This document shows, one piece after another, positions 1 through 6,223 of a DNA stretch of 7,208 nt (positions are counted from its first letter, which is position 1; each line of letters opens with the position of its first letter). Under the pieces are notes generated by a model that did no database searches, had not been told where the DNA came from, and saw only the letters and a program-made list of their open reading frames with translations. This DNA comes from JAKAXS01 sp041940525 (GTDB lineage Bacteria; Pseudomonadota; Alphaproteobacteria; Rhizobiales; Hyphomicrobiaceae). Location of the stretch: positions 1 to 7,208 of the forward strand of contig JBGTSB010000085.1 of assembly GCA_041940525.1 (NCBI GenBank), read 5' to 3'. The position numbers were made by a program, and so were the translations under genes.

Positions 1-2253
1 ACCGTGGTTGATGGCCGGAGCCTGTGCCAGTGAACCGTGACCAACGGCATACGCTTCGATCTCGGCGATTTCGCTTTCGCGATAGCCAAGCTTGCGTAGC
101 GCTTCCGGAACCGACTGGTTGATGATCTTGAAGTAACCGCCGCCGGCGAGCTTCTTGAACTTCACCAGCGCAAAGTCCGGTTCGATGCCGGTCGTGTCGC
201 AGTCCATGACGAGGCCGATCGTGCCCGTCGGGGCGACAACCGTGGCCTGCGCGTTGCGGTAACCGTGGGCCTCGCCCAGCGACAACGCCCGATCCCACGA
301 TGCTTTCGCGGCTTCAACCAAACGCTTGTCGGCGCAGTTGGCGTGATCGAGCGGAACCGGCGTTACCGACAACGCCTCGTATCCGCTTTCTTCGCCGTAA
401 GCCGCCAGCTTGTGATTGCGGATGACGCGAAGCATGTGATCGGCGTTGGGCTCGTAGCCGGGGAACGGGCCTTGCTCAGACGCCATTTCCGCCGAAGTCG
501 CATAAGCCGTGCCGGTCATGATCGCGGAGATGGCACCGCAGATGGCGCGTCCCTCGTCGGAGTCATAGGAGATGCCGGATGCCATGAGCATGCCGCCGAT
601 GTTGGCGAAGCCCAGGCCGAGTGTGCGGTAGCGATAGGACAATTCCGCGATCTGGCGCGATGGGAACTGTGCCATCAAAACCGAGATCTCGAGCACGATC
701 GTCCAGAGACGGCAGGCGTGTGAATAGGCTTCCGTGTCGAAGCTCTTGTCGTCACGGCGGAAGCGCATCAGGTTCAGCGAAGCCAGATTGCAAGCCGTAT
801 CGTCCAAGAACATGTATTCCGAGCACGGGTTGGACGCACGGATCGGGCCTGAGGCCGGGCACGTGTGCCAGTCGTTGATCGTCGTGTGGAACTGAATTCC
901 GGGATCAGCTGACGCCCAAGCGGCATGACCAATGTCTTCCCACAAGTCGCGGGCCTTGATGGTCTTGGTGATCTTGCCGGTCGTCCGGCCTTTCAGGTCC
1001 CAATCGGCGTTGTTGTTCACCGCGTTGAGGAACTCGTCCGTAACACGCACGGAGTTGTTCGAGTTCTGACCGGAGACCGTCAGGTAGGCTTCGCTATCCC
1101 AATCGGTGTCGTAGGTCGCGAACTCAATGTCGGAATAACCCTGCTTGGCGAACTGGATGACGCGCAGGATGTAGTTGTTCGGCACGTCGTCGCGGCGTGC
1201 GTCCTTGATGGCACGCTTGAGAGCCGGGTTTTTCGCCGGATCGTAGCAATCGTCGCCATTTTCAGATTCGCAGTTGGTGCAGGCCTTCATGACGGCCTTC
1301 AAGCGCTTCTGGCAAATCTTTGAGCCCGTCACGAGGGCAGCAACCTTCTGCTCCTCTTTGACCTTCCAGTTGATGTATTCTTCGATATCGGGATGGTCCA
1401 CATCGACAACGACCATCTTGGCCGCGCGCCGGGTTGTGCCACCGGACTTGATCGCGCCGGCTGCCCGGTCGCCGATCTTAAGGAAGCTCATCAGACCGGA
1501 CGAGCGCCCGCCGCCAGACAGCTTTTCATTAGCGCCGCGCAACTTGGAGAAGTTGGAGCCGGTGCCAGAGCCATACTTAAAGAGGCGAGCTTCGCGGACC
1601 CACAGATCCATGATGCCGTTTTCGTTCACCAGGTCGTCTTCGATTGATTGGATGAAGCAGGCGTGGGGCTGGGGATGCTCATAAGCCGACGAGGAGGCCG
1701 TGAGTTCCTTGGTTTCAAAGTCGACATAGTAGTGACCTTGTCCGGGACCATCGATGCCGTAGGCCCAGTGTAAGCCGGTGTTGAACCACTGTGGCGAATT
1801 GGGCGCGGCCATCTGCATGGCCAGCATGTAGCGGTGTTCGTCAAAGAAGGCGCGGGCGTCATCTTCAGAGGTAAAGTAGCCGCCTTTCCAGCCCCAGTAG
1901 GTCCAGGTTCCAGCGAGACGATCGAAAACCTGGCGGGCGTCGGCTTCGCCGCCGGAGCGCTCGCGTTCTGGCAATTCGTTCAAGGCACGCTCGTCAGGAA
2001 CAGAGCGCCACAGCCATGAGGGAACCGAGTTTTCTTCGACTTTCTTCAGCGCGCGTGCAACGCCGGCCTTGCGGAAGTACTTCTGGGCGAGGATGTCAGC
2101 GGCGACTTGGCTCCAATGCTTAGGGACATCGAAGTTTTCTAGTTTGAAGACAACAGAGCCGTCTGGATTCTTGATCTCAGAGGTTGCGCGGCGAAAGGGG
2201 ATGGATTCGTAGGGCGATTTACCGGCTGTCGTGAAGCGCCGCGTGATTTTCAT
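1..2253 (-). CDS. nrdJ: Class II (adenosylcobalamin-dependent) ribonucleoside-diphosphate reductase, 5' part of gene
   Basis: NrdJ reduces ribonucleotides to deoxyribonucleotides in the cytoplasm, using adenosylcobalamin to make the active-site thiyl radical, so it works with or without oxygen. The minus strand is open from the ATG at 2253-2251 to the left edge (751 codons). The N-terminus MKITRRFTTAGKSPYE and the block VPSWLWRS fit the alphaproteobacterial family. Catalytic-core motifs are in order: PHACFIQS (Cys199, the expected first redox cysteine), KYGSGTGSNFSKLRG (226-240), NPCSE (Asn475, Cys477 and Glu479, matching the radical cysteine and its Asn/Glu partners of class I enzymes), TACNLASLN (Cys488, second redox cysteine), and the phosphate-binding APTGTIG (from about 674). 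The visible end reads HGSLAQAPAINHG. Long alphaproteobacterial NrdJ proteins run to roughly 1,200 residues, so the C-terminal cysteine region lies outside. The start is supported by a GAGGGA site 8 nt upstream. Tandem NrdR-box-like palindromes lie about 290 bp upstream. No frameshift was seen. Confidence 0.96.
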   Translation of the reverse strand, partial: MKITRRFTTAGKSPYESIPFRRATSEIKNPDGSVVFKLENFDVPKHWSQVAADILAQKYFRKAGVARALKKVEENSVPSWLWRSVPDERALNELPERERSGGEADARQVFDRLAGTWTYWGWKGGYFTSEDDARAFFDEHRYMLAMQMAAPNSPQWFNTGLHWAYGIDGPGQGHYYVDFETKELTASSSAYEHPQPHACFIQSIEDDLVNENGIMDLWVREARLFKYGSGTGSNFSKLRGANEKLSGGGRSSGLMSFLKIGDRAAGAIKSGGTTRRAAKMVVVDVDHPDIEEYINWKVKEEQKVAALVTGSKICQKRLKAVMKACTNCESENGDDCYDPAKNPALKRAIKDARRDDVPNNYILRVIQFAKQGYSDIEFATYDTDWDSEAYLTVSGQNSNNSVRVTDEFLNAVNNNADWDLKGRTTGKITKTIKARDLWEDIGHAAWASADPGIQFHTTINDWHTCPASGPIRASNPCSEYMFLDDTACNLASLNLMRFRRDDKSFDTEAYSHACRLWTIVLEISVLMAQFPSRQIAELSYRYRTLGLGFANIGGMLMASGISYDSDEGRAICGAISAIMTGTAYATSAEMASEQGPFPGYEPNADHMLRVIRNHKLAAYGEESGYEALSVTPVPLDHANCADKRLVEAAKASWDRALSLGEAHGYRNAQATVVAPTGTIGLVMDCDTTGIEPDFALVKFKKLAGGGYFKIINQSVPEALRKLGYRESEIAEIEAYAVGHGSLAQAPAINHG

Positions 2254-2261
2254 TTTAGGAG

Positions 2262-2267
2262 TCCCTC
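2262..2267 (-). promoter_or_regulatory. Ribosome binding site of nrdJ
   Basis: On the minus strand GAGGGA lies 8 nt before the ATG at 2253-2251. It supports this start; the reading frame stays open about 90 nt further upstream but contains no ATG there. Confidence 0.6.
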
Positions 2268-2325
2268 GTCTGCGTATTTTCTTGGGCGAACGCTTTGCTA
2301 CGCTACTGGTACGCACACGAATTAC

Positions 2326-2344
2326 TTGACAGCGGACGCGTCAA
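2326..2344. repeat. Short TTGAC-N9-GTCAA inverted repeat upstream of nrdJ
   Basis: Perfect 5-bp arms TTGAC (2326-2330) and GTCAA (2340-2344) are separated by 9 bp, about 73 bp upstream of the nrdJ start. The layout resembles a small regulator half-site pair, and read on the minus strand TTGAC could also be a -35 element. Five-bp arms occur easily by chance, so this is a weak call. Confidence 0.2.
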
Positions 2345-2351
2345 AACACTG

Positions 2352-2443
2352 CCGGTCCGGTTCTCGTCAGCGCGCAGTCCCCCTTTGCCGCGCGAATGGG
2401 TACGCGCAGCCAAGCTGAACGCTGGTGATTGGAAACGGACCGG
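2352..2443 (-). repeat. Inverted repeat in the presumed nrdJ leader
   Basis: Positions 2352-2362 (CCGGTCCGGTT) and 2433-2443 (AAACGGACCGG) are complementary at 10 of 11 positions and enclose 70 nt. In a transcript running towards nrdJ they could close a long stem. The right arm overlaps a local hairpin at 2437-2450 (GGACC, loop GGTC, GGTCC), so the two pairings exclude each other. The arms are seen directly; a regulatory role is speculation. Confidence 0.35.
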
Positions 2444-2542
2444 TCGGTCCACTACTCTGATTGATGATGTCGCAAAGCGTACAAACAAGCGTCGGCGACA
2501 GTCACAAATCTAGGTCGATTCGTGGCAATCGTCGACCTGTCG

Positions 2543-2558
2543 AAACAAGATATTGTGG
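2543..2558. promoter_or_regulatory. NrdR box 1 (candidate operator)
   Basis: The sequence AAACAAGATATTGTGG fits the published NrdR-box consensus acaCwAtATaTwGtgt at 13 of 16 positions, including all eight strongly conserved ones (C, w, A, A, T, T, w, G). NrdR is the zinc-finger/ATP-cone repressor of ribonucleotide reductase genes and binds such sites in tandem pairs. The second site lies 31 bp away centre to centre. Assignment to nrdJ rests on function, because the NDUFA12 gene on the other side is about equally distant. Confidence 0.72.
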
Positions 2559-2573
2559 TGCGACCAGCAACAG

Positions 2574-2589
2574 TGACTAAATCTAGTGG
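2574..2589. promoter_or_regulatory. NrdR box 2 (candidate operator)
   Basis: The sequence TGACTAAATCTAGTGG matches the NrdR consensus at 11 of 16 positions and again at all eight strongly conserved ones. Its centre (2581.5) is 31 bp from that of box 1 (2550.5), leaving 15 bp between the boxes. This is the helical spacing (about three turns) described for NrdR operators, and it raises confidence in both sites. Confidence 0.68.
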
Positions 2590-2852
2590 TGTGTGCAAGA
2601 TGTGGACGAGATCCTGAAACTGGCAATGAAATCAGGTATTCGCGTCTTGGGCCGCTGAAGGGGCGGCTGTGAATAAGCTCAAATGGGCTCATTGAGGCCA
2701 GAATATCGCGATTCCAATGACGACTCTGTTGCAATTGGGCCGCGGCACCGGCAACACTGGACTGCAGGGCGTGTCACGGCTAAAGCGGTCTAGACGGAAT
2801 GGCGCCCCACAGTGCAGCGTTGGCGGGGGCAAGCACGAGGCGCGGCGGCACA

Positions 2853-3251
2853 ATGAGCATTCTGACGGAAATTTTCAGCTGGTGGGGCGGGAAGACTTGG
2901 GGCACGCGCCTTTGGCTCTGGCGTTGTGCCGAGCATGTCGGAGATGACGCCTACGGGAACAGCTACTATCAGCAGCGAAAAGGCGTGGGCCCGTTGGGCG
3001 TGCCCCGGCGCTGGGTGACCTATACGGATCTGGCCGATGCTTCGAAGGTCCCGCCAGAGTGGCATGGGTGGCTTCATTACACTGTCGATACGCCGCCGAC
3101 CGAAGCCGACTATCGTCAGCGGCCTTGGCAAAAACCGCATCTGATGAATATGACCGGCACACGCCAGGCTTACCGGCCGCAGGGTTCCATCCTGAATGCG
3201 GGGCAGCGGCCAAAGGCGACGGGAGACTATAAGCCCTGGATGCCGCAGTAA
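2853..3251 (+). CDS. NADH:ubiquinone oxidoreductase subunit NDUFA12 family protein
   Basis: A 132-residue protein homologous to the mitochondrial complex I accessory subunit NDUFA12 (B17.2), which sits on the matrix/cytoplasmic side of the enzyme and helps its assembly or stability. Family landmarks run the whole length: N-terminal ILTEIFSWWGGKTWGTRLW (3-21), GDDAYGNSYYQ (30-40), RRWVTY (52-57), the hallmark PPEWHGWLH (67-75), RPWQKPH (90-96), TGTRQAYRPQGS (101-112) and the C-terminal TGDYKPW (123-129). No signal peptide or membrane segment is visible. The frame is open 18 codons upstream, but homologues begin at MSILTEIF, so ATG 2853 was chosen; a weak GAGG lies 12 nt before it. The gene stands apart from any other complex I gene in view and probably forms an operon with the DUF2155 gene 72 bp downstream, a pairing common in alphaproteobacteria. 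Confidence 0.93.
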   Translation: MSILTEIFSWWGGKTWGTRLWLWRCAEHVGDDAYGNSYYQQRKGVGPLGVPRRWVTYTDLADASKVPPEWHGWLHYTVDTPPTEADYRQRPWQKPHLMNMTGTRQAYRPQGSILNAGQRPKATGDYKPWMPQ

Positions 3252-3323
3252 TTCCGGTATAAGGCCTTGGTCGTGCCACCTTGGCTGGCTATCGGCCGGA
3301 TAAAGCCTGCTTGGGAATGATAC

Positions 3324-3827
3324 TTGGTGTTTTGTTTTAATATCCGGACTGTGCGTCTCAGCTGCTGTCTCCTAGCGACGGCGCTCGCTCCAGCTTTGCC
3401 CGCTTCGGCGGATCAGCAGCTGGAAAACGGCGTGGCGGTGTTCTCGGCGCTGGACAAAGTGACAGCGCGGATCAAGCAGTTGAAAGTTCCCATCAACGAG
3501 ACGGTGAAGTTTGGTGCGCTCAAGGTGACGCCTCGGGTTTGCTATTCGCGACCGGCGACCGAACGGCCGAAGACGACGACGTTTGTTGAAGTTGATGAGA
3601 TACAACTCGACGGCAACGAGTCCCGGATATTTTCAGGTTGGATGTTTGCGGAAAGCCCTGGCCTGAATGCGGTTGAGCATCCGGTTTTCGACGTCTGGCT
3701 GACGCGATGCGAGGACCCCAAGGGTGCCGTTTCAGCGCAGCGCAGACCTGGGCCGGATGGTGCGGCCGGTGAAGATGGGGCTGTGCGGGATGTTGCTCCG
3801 GCGCCGCGCCGGCGTGTTCGGCGTTGA
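3324..3827 (+). CDS. DUF2155 domain-containing secreted protein
   Basis: About 167 residues beginning with a Sec-type signal peptide: basic residues near position 10, a hydrophobic stretch LSCCLLATALAPALP, and an AxA cleavage site at ASA/DQ (after residue 29), so the mature protein should be periplasmic. The DUF2155 core follows, with LDKVTARI, KFGALKVTPRVCYSRP (Cys73), FSGWMFAESPGLNAVEHPVFDVWLTRCEDP (103-132, Cys129). The two cysteines could form a disulfide (inference). The last 35 or so residues are Pro/Gly/Arg-rich and low in complexity. The family is of unknown function. The start is uncertain: TTG 3324 is the first codon after an in-frame stop and has GGGA 7 nt upstream; GTG 3327 and GTG 3351 are alternatives, the last giving a compact 20-residue signal peptide. 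The stop lies 2 bp from that of the convergent ABC exporter gene. Confidence 0.87.
   Translation: MVFCFNIRTVRLSCCLLATALAPALPASADQQLENGVAVFSALDKVTARIKQLKVPINETVKFGALKVTPRVCYSRPATERPKTTTFVEVDEIQLDGNESRIFSGWMFAESPGLNAVEHPVFDVWLTRCEDPKGAVSAQRRPGPDGAAGEDGAVRDVAPAPRRRVRR
3798..3812. other. GC-rich perfect hairpin at the convergent gene junction
   Basis: CCGGCG (3798-3803), loop CCG, CGCCGG (3807-3812) form a perfect 6-bp stem inside the end of the DUF2155 gene, 18 bp before the stop codon of the opposing exporter gene. No T-tract follows on either strand, so it is not a canonical terminator. With a 2-bp gap between convergent genes, it is the only terminator-like structure available. Confidence 0.3.
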
Positions 3828-3829
3828 TC

Positions 3830-5668
3830 TTAAGACGTTAGATCCGAAACGAATTGCGATTTGACTAGGCGGCTATAGGTGCCGCCGGCTGCGGCGAGTT
3901 CGGCGTGCGTACCGCTTTCAATCAGACCGCCATCTTCCATCACGCAAATCAGATCAGCGTTTTGAACCGTCGACAGGCGGTGTGCGATGACGAGGGTCGT
4001 GCGGTTCTTGGTGAAACGGGCAAGCGCGTCTTGGACGAGGCGTTCCGATTCCGTGTCGAGGGCGCTGGTTGCCTCGTCGAGCAGCAAGATTGGTGCGTCT
4101 TTCAGGATTGCGCGCGCGAGCGCTAGGCGCTGGCGTTGACCGCCGGACAAGCGCTGCCCGCGGTCGCCGATCTGTGTGTCGTAGCCTTCGGATTGCGCCA
4201 GGATGAAATCATGCGCAGCAGCTGCCTTTGCGGCGACCTCGATCTCTTCTTGTGTCGCTCCGAGCCTGCCGAGTGCGATGTTTGCTCCGATCGTGTCGTC
4301 GAAGAGGGTCACATCCTGGCTGACAATGGAGATGGCGCCGCGCAGCGATTGCAGCGTTACGTCGCGCAGGTCTTGGCCGTCGACGCGGATGCTTCCTGAG
4401 GTGACGTCAAACAGGCGCGGCACGAGATTGATGATGGTCGATTTGCCCGCGCCTGAGCGGCCGACCAGAGCCACGGTCTGACCGCCGGTGACATCCAGCG
4501 AGAAATTCGAGACTGCGGGCACCGTATCGGCGGTGTAGGCAAAGGACACATCGTCGAACGTGATGGCGCCCTTGCCGACGGTCAGCGGCTTTGCCTGCGG
4601 GGTGTCCACGACAGTGGGTTGTTCGTCCAGTACGCCATAGATGCTCTCGACGCCTGCCAGGCCTTCTTGCACGCGGGCCATGAGGTTGCCGACAGCGCGG
4701 ATCGGTTGGGCGGCCATGAGCAAGGCTGTCGTGAAGCCCATAAAGTCGCCGACCGTCGAGGTTCCATTCGCGATCCGCCAGTAGGCTACAGCGAGCACGC
4801 CAGCTACGGCGACGCCGCCGAGTGCTTCCAGAATGGACTCTAGGCGGGCCTTGTTGCGAACTGCCTTCAGTTTTAGGCGAGCGATCTCGTTGAAGCTTTG
4901 ATGGACTTTCTCGGTCGCGTACCGTTCCAGCCGGAAGGTCTTGACCAGGCGCACACCCGACAGCTTCTCGGCTAGGAGCGCTGTGATGCCGCCCATTTCG
5001 CGCTGGGTACGTGATGCGTTCTGGCGCAGGCGCCGTGCGATCACCGTGATGGGCAGGATCGCGAACGGATAGACGCCGAGCACGATCACCGAGATGACCC
5101 AGTCGAGCCAGAACATCGATCCCAGCAGTGCGAAGACAGACAGGGTGTCGCGCACAACGGTCTGCAGTGAGGCAAGCGTCGCGACGTGGATAGCGTTGAC
5201 GTCGTTCGTAAGCTTCGACATCAGGCGGCCCGGACTGTCGCGGGTCAGCCGCCCGAAGTCCGAATTCATCAGGTGCGCGAACGCTTTCTTTTGGATGTCG
5301 CGCGACATGTGTAAGACGATGCGCTGCGAGGCGACCGTTTGCATGTAGAGCAGAATAGAGCGGGCGGCGGTGATGAAGATGACGGCCGCCAGCACGTAAG
5401 GCAGCCAGCTGGCGTCTCCCTTCATCAGAGTGTCGAACGAATATTTGATGACGAGCGGGTAGGCACCGGTGGCGGCGGCCAGGCCAGCGGTCAGCAGGCC
5501 GGCGATCAACAGTTGGCGCCAGCGCGGGGTGATCCAGTCGGAAATGAACCGGTACAGCAGGCTTCGGGTGACAGGCGTCAAGGCCAGCCGGCGCTTCTTA
5601 GGCTTGGGCGGTCCTGCTTCGGCATCAGCCTGTTGTGGCTGGCTCGGCGTCATGGGCTTGTCTTGCAC
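3830..5668 (-). CDS. MsbA-type ABC exporter, fused permease and ATPase
   Basis: A 612-residue half-transporter that should act as a homodimer in the inner membrane, using ATP to flip or export lipids or amphiphiles. The N-terminal 30 residues are polar and rich in Pro, Gln and Lys. The type I exporter membrane domain covers about 50-330, with hydrophobic segments near 52-73, 87-107, 172-210, 283-298 and 308-323. The ATPase domain (about 365-605) has Walker A GRSGAGKS (403-410), Q-loop Gln451, signature LSGGQ (507-511), Walker B ILLLDE (527-532), D-loop SALD (535-538) and H-loop His563, so all catalytic elements are intact. The length is typical of MsbA. The substrate cannot be read from sequence: lipid A is the family's classic cargo, but related exporters carry other lipids, peptides or drugs, so no symbol is given. 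The GTG start (5668) has AAGGA 4 nt upstream; ATG at codon 6 is the alternative. It follows the DUF4170 gene by 100 bp on the same strand. Confidence 0.93.
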   Translation of the reverse strand: MQDKPMTPSQPQQADAEAGPPKPKKRRLALTPVTRSLLYRFISDWITPRWRQLLIAGLLTAGLAAATGAYPLVIKYSFDTLMKGDASWLPYVLAAVIFITAARSILLYMQTVASQRIVLHMSRDIQKKAFAHLMNSDFGRLTRDSPGRLMSKLTNDVNAIHVATLASLQTVVRDTLSVFALLGSMFWLDWVISVIVLGVYPFAILPITVIARRLRQNASRTQREMGGITALLAEKLSGVRLVKTFRLERYATEKVHQSFNEIARLKLKAVRNKARLESILEALGGVAVAGVLAVAYWRIANGTSTVGDFMGFTTALLMAAQPIRAVGNLMARVQEGLAGVESIYGVLDEQPTVVDTPQAKPLTVGKGAITFDDVSFAYTADTVPAVSNFSLDVTGGQTVALVGRSGAGKSTIINLVPRLFDVTSGSIRVDGQDLRDVTLQSLRGAISIVSQDVTLFDDTIGANIALGRLGATQEEIEVAAKAAAAHDFILAQSEGYDTQIGDRGQRLSGGQRQRLALARAILKDAPILLLDEATSALDTESERLVQDALARFTKNRTTLVIAHRLSTVQNADLICVMEDGGLIESGTHAELAAAGGTYSRLVKSQFVSDLTS

Positions 5669-5672
5669 GGCA

Positions 5673-5677
5673 TCCTT
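5673..5677 (-). promoter_or_regulatory. Ribosome binding site of the ABC exporter gene
   Basis: Minus-strand AAGGA lies 4 nt before GTG 5668-5666 and 19 nt before the in-frame ATG at codon 6. The spacing is a little short for the GTG but far too long for the ATG, which favours the GTG start. Confidence 0.5.
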
Positions 5678-5681
5678 AAGG

Positions 5682-5697
5682 GCCGGAACTGTCCGGC
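5682..5697 (-). other. Small hairpin just upstream of the exporter's ribosome binding site
   Basis: GCCGGA (5682-5687), loop ACTG, TCCGGC (5692-5697) make a perfect 6-bp stem in the 100-bp DUF4170-exporter gap. It lies between an orphan AAGGAG (5701-5706 on the minus strand, no start codon in range) and the AAGGA that serves the GTG start. It lacks a U-tract, so it is unlikely to terminate transcription; an effect on translation or mRNA stability is conceivable. Confidence 0.3.
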
Positions 5698-5768
5698 GCG
5701 CTCCTTGTTAAGGCCCGTGGTGCCATCCGCCAAGCAAATCGTTCGGAAAAGTCCTGGATTTGCCCGCG

Positions 5769-6011
5769 TTAAGCGTCTTCCGGGTCCAGGAGGCGGTGCA
5801 TGTGCACGATAAAGTAACGCATCAGCGCGTTATCCACGCTGCGCTGAGCCGCTGCTTTCCACGCTACAGCCGCTTCGGCATAGCTTGGGTATATGCCCAC
5901 GATGTCGAGGTTTTTCGGATCACGGAAGGTTGCGCCGTCCAGCGATTCCAGCTCTCCGCCGAACACGAGGTGCAAAAGCTGCTTATTGGTTTCGGTTTTG
6001 GGTTCACTCAT
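5769..6011 (-). CDS. DUF4170 domain-containing protein
   Basis: An 80-residue cytoplasmic-looking protein that covers the whole small DUF4170 family. Family blocks are QLLHLVFGGELESLDG (11-26), NLDIVGIYPSYAEAAVAWKA (34-53) and the C-terminal SVDNALMRYFIVHMHRLLDPE (58-78). No signal peptide, membrane helix or catalytic motif is visible, and the biochemical function is not known to me. From general knowledge, in many alphaproteobacteria this gene lies beside lipopolysaccharide genes such as the Kdo transferase and lpxK. Here its downstream neighbour, 100 bp away on the same strand, is an MsbA-type exporter, which agrees with a role around lipid A or envelope biogenesis (inference). The ATG at 6011 is supported by AAGGAA 6 nt upstream. 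Confidence 0.9.
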   Translation of the reverse strand: MSEPKTETNKQLLHLVFGGELESLDGATFRDPKNLDIVGIYPSYAEAAVAWKAAAQRSVDNALMRYFIVHMHRLLDPEDA

Positions 6012-6017
6012 CCGCTG

Positions 6018-6023
6018 TTCCTT
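6018..6023 (-). promoter_or_regulatory. Ribosome binding site of the DUF4170 gene
   Basis: Minus-strand AAGGAA lies 6 nt before the ATG at 6011-6009, close to ideal spacing, and fixes the start of this short gene. Confidence 0.65.
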
Positions 6024-6106
6024 GTTTCATGCGTGGGTCAAGGCTCTATCATTTCTCTTTGATAGCCGCGCTGCACGGCTTGGGCGTAAGCGGCGCATGG
6101 TCGCGG

Positions 6107-6134
6107 ACTATACGGATCGATGTTTCAGCTTCAA
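6107..6134 (-). promoter_or_regulatory. Sigma70-like promoter candidate for DUF4170 and the ABC exporter
   Basis: On the minus strand TTGAAG (6134-6129) and TATAGT (6112-6107) are separated by 16 bp, matching the -35 and -10 consensus at 4 of 6 and 5 of 6 positions. Transcription would start near 6100 and leave a leader of about 90 nt before the DUF4170 ATG. It is the best promoter match in this divergent region, judged by eye only. Confidence 0.4.
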
Positions 6135-6223
6135 TGCCAACCCGGCTTTGCTTTCACCGTTGCCGAGCGTGATCCGCTTCGTTAGCGTGATGGTCTGAGC
6201 ACCGAACGGACCGGACCTTTTTC

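Larger units (their letters stand above)
2254..2852. other. Divergent intergenic region between nrdJ and the NDUFA12 gene
   Basis: These 599 bp hold no gene I can support. Short open frames on both strands (about 2295-2513 plus, 2303-2488 minus, 2510-2734 minus, 2717-2947 plus) have no recognisable domain and poor or absent ribosome binding sites, and they overlap one another. What can be seen is the tandem NrdR-box-like pair at 2543-2589, an inverted repeat and a small hairpin in the nrdJ-proximal part, and a few GC-rich hairpins around 2651-2690. No B12 riboswitch core was found in the nrdJ leader. Promoters for both flanking genes should lie here, but no convincing -35/-10 pair could be fixed by eye. 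Confidence 0.6.

Noticed and set aside
265..1684. Several plus-strand open frames of 80-150 residues across the nrdJ region
   Set aside because: They lie opposite the continuous nrdJ frame, are rich in Arg and low in complexity, and show no recognisable family.
2340..2400. B12-box-like stretch on the minus strand (CTGACGAGAACCGG), considered as a cobalamin riboswitch
   Set aside because: Only about 8 of 14 positions fit the B12 box, and no other conserved riboswitch core elements are recognisable upstream.
2303..2488. 61-residue frame on the minus strand in the nrdJ leader, considered as an upstream regulatory ORF
   Set aside because: It begins with TTG, has no convincing ribosome binding site and its translation has no features; kept only as part of the leader description.
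2501..2516. Third NrdR-like site sharing AAATCTAG with box 2, centre 42 bp from box 1
   Set aside because: The left half lacks the conserved C and the following A/T, so only one half-site matches. NrdR operators are normally pairs, and the spacing is not the usual 31-32 bp.
2651..2690. Two adjacent small hairpins (GCCGC/GCGGC at 2651-2667 and AGCTC/GGGCT just after), considered as an sRNA or terminator
   Set aside because: Stems of 5 bp, one with a G-U pair, and no T-tract; expected by chance in GC-rich intergenic DNA.
5893..6198. Plus-strand 101-residue frame overlapping DUF4170 and the divergent intergenic region
   Set aside because: Half of it is antisense to the well-supported DUF4170 gene, and no domain or ribosome binding site supports it.
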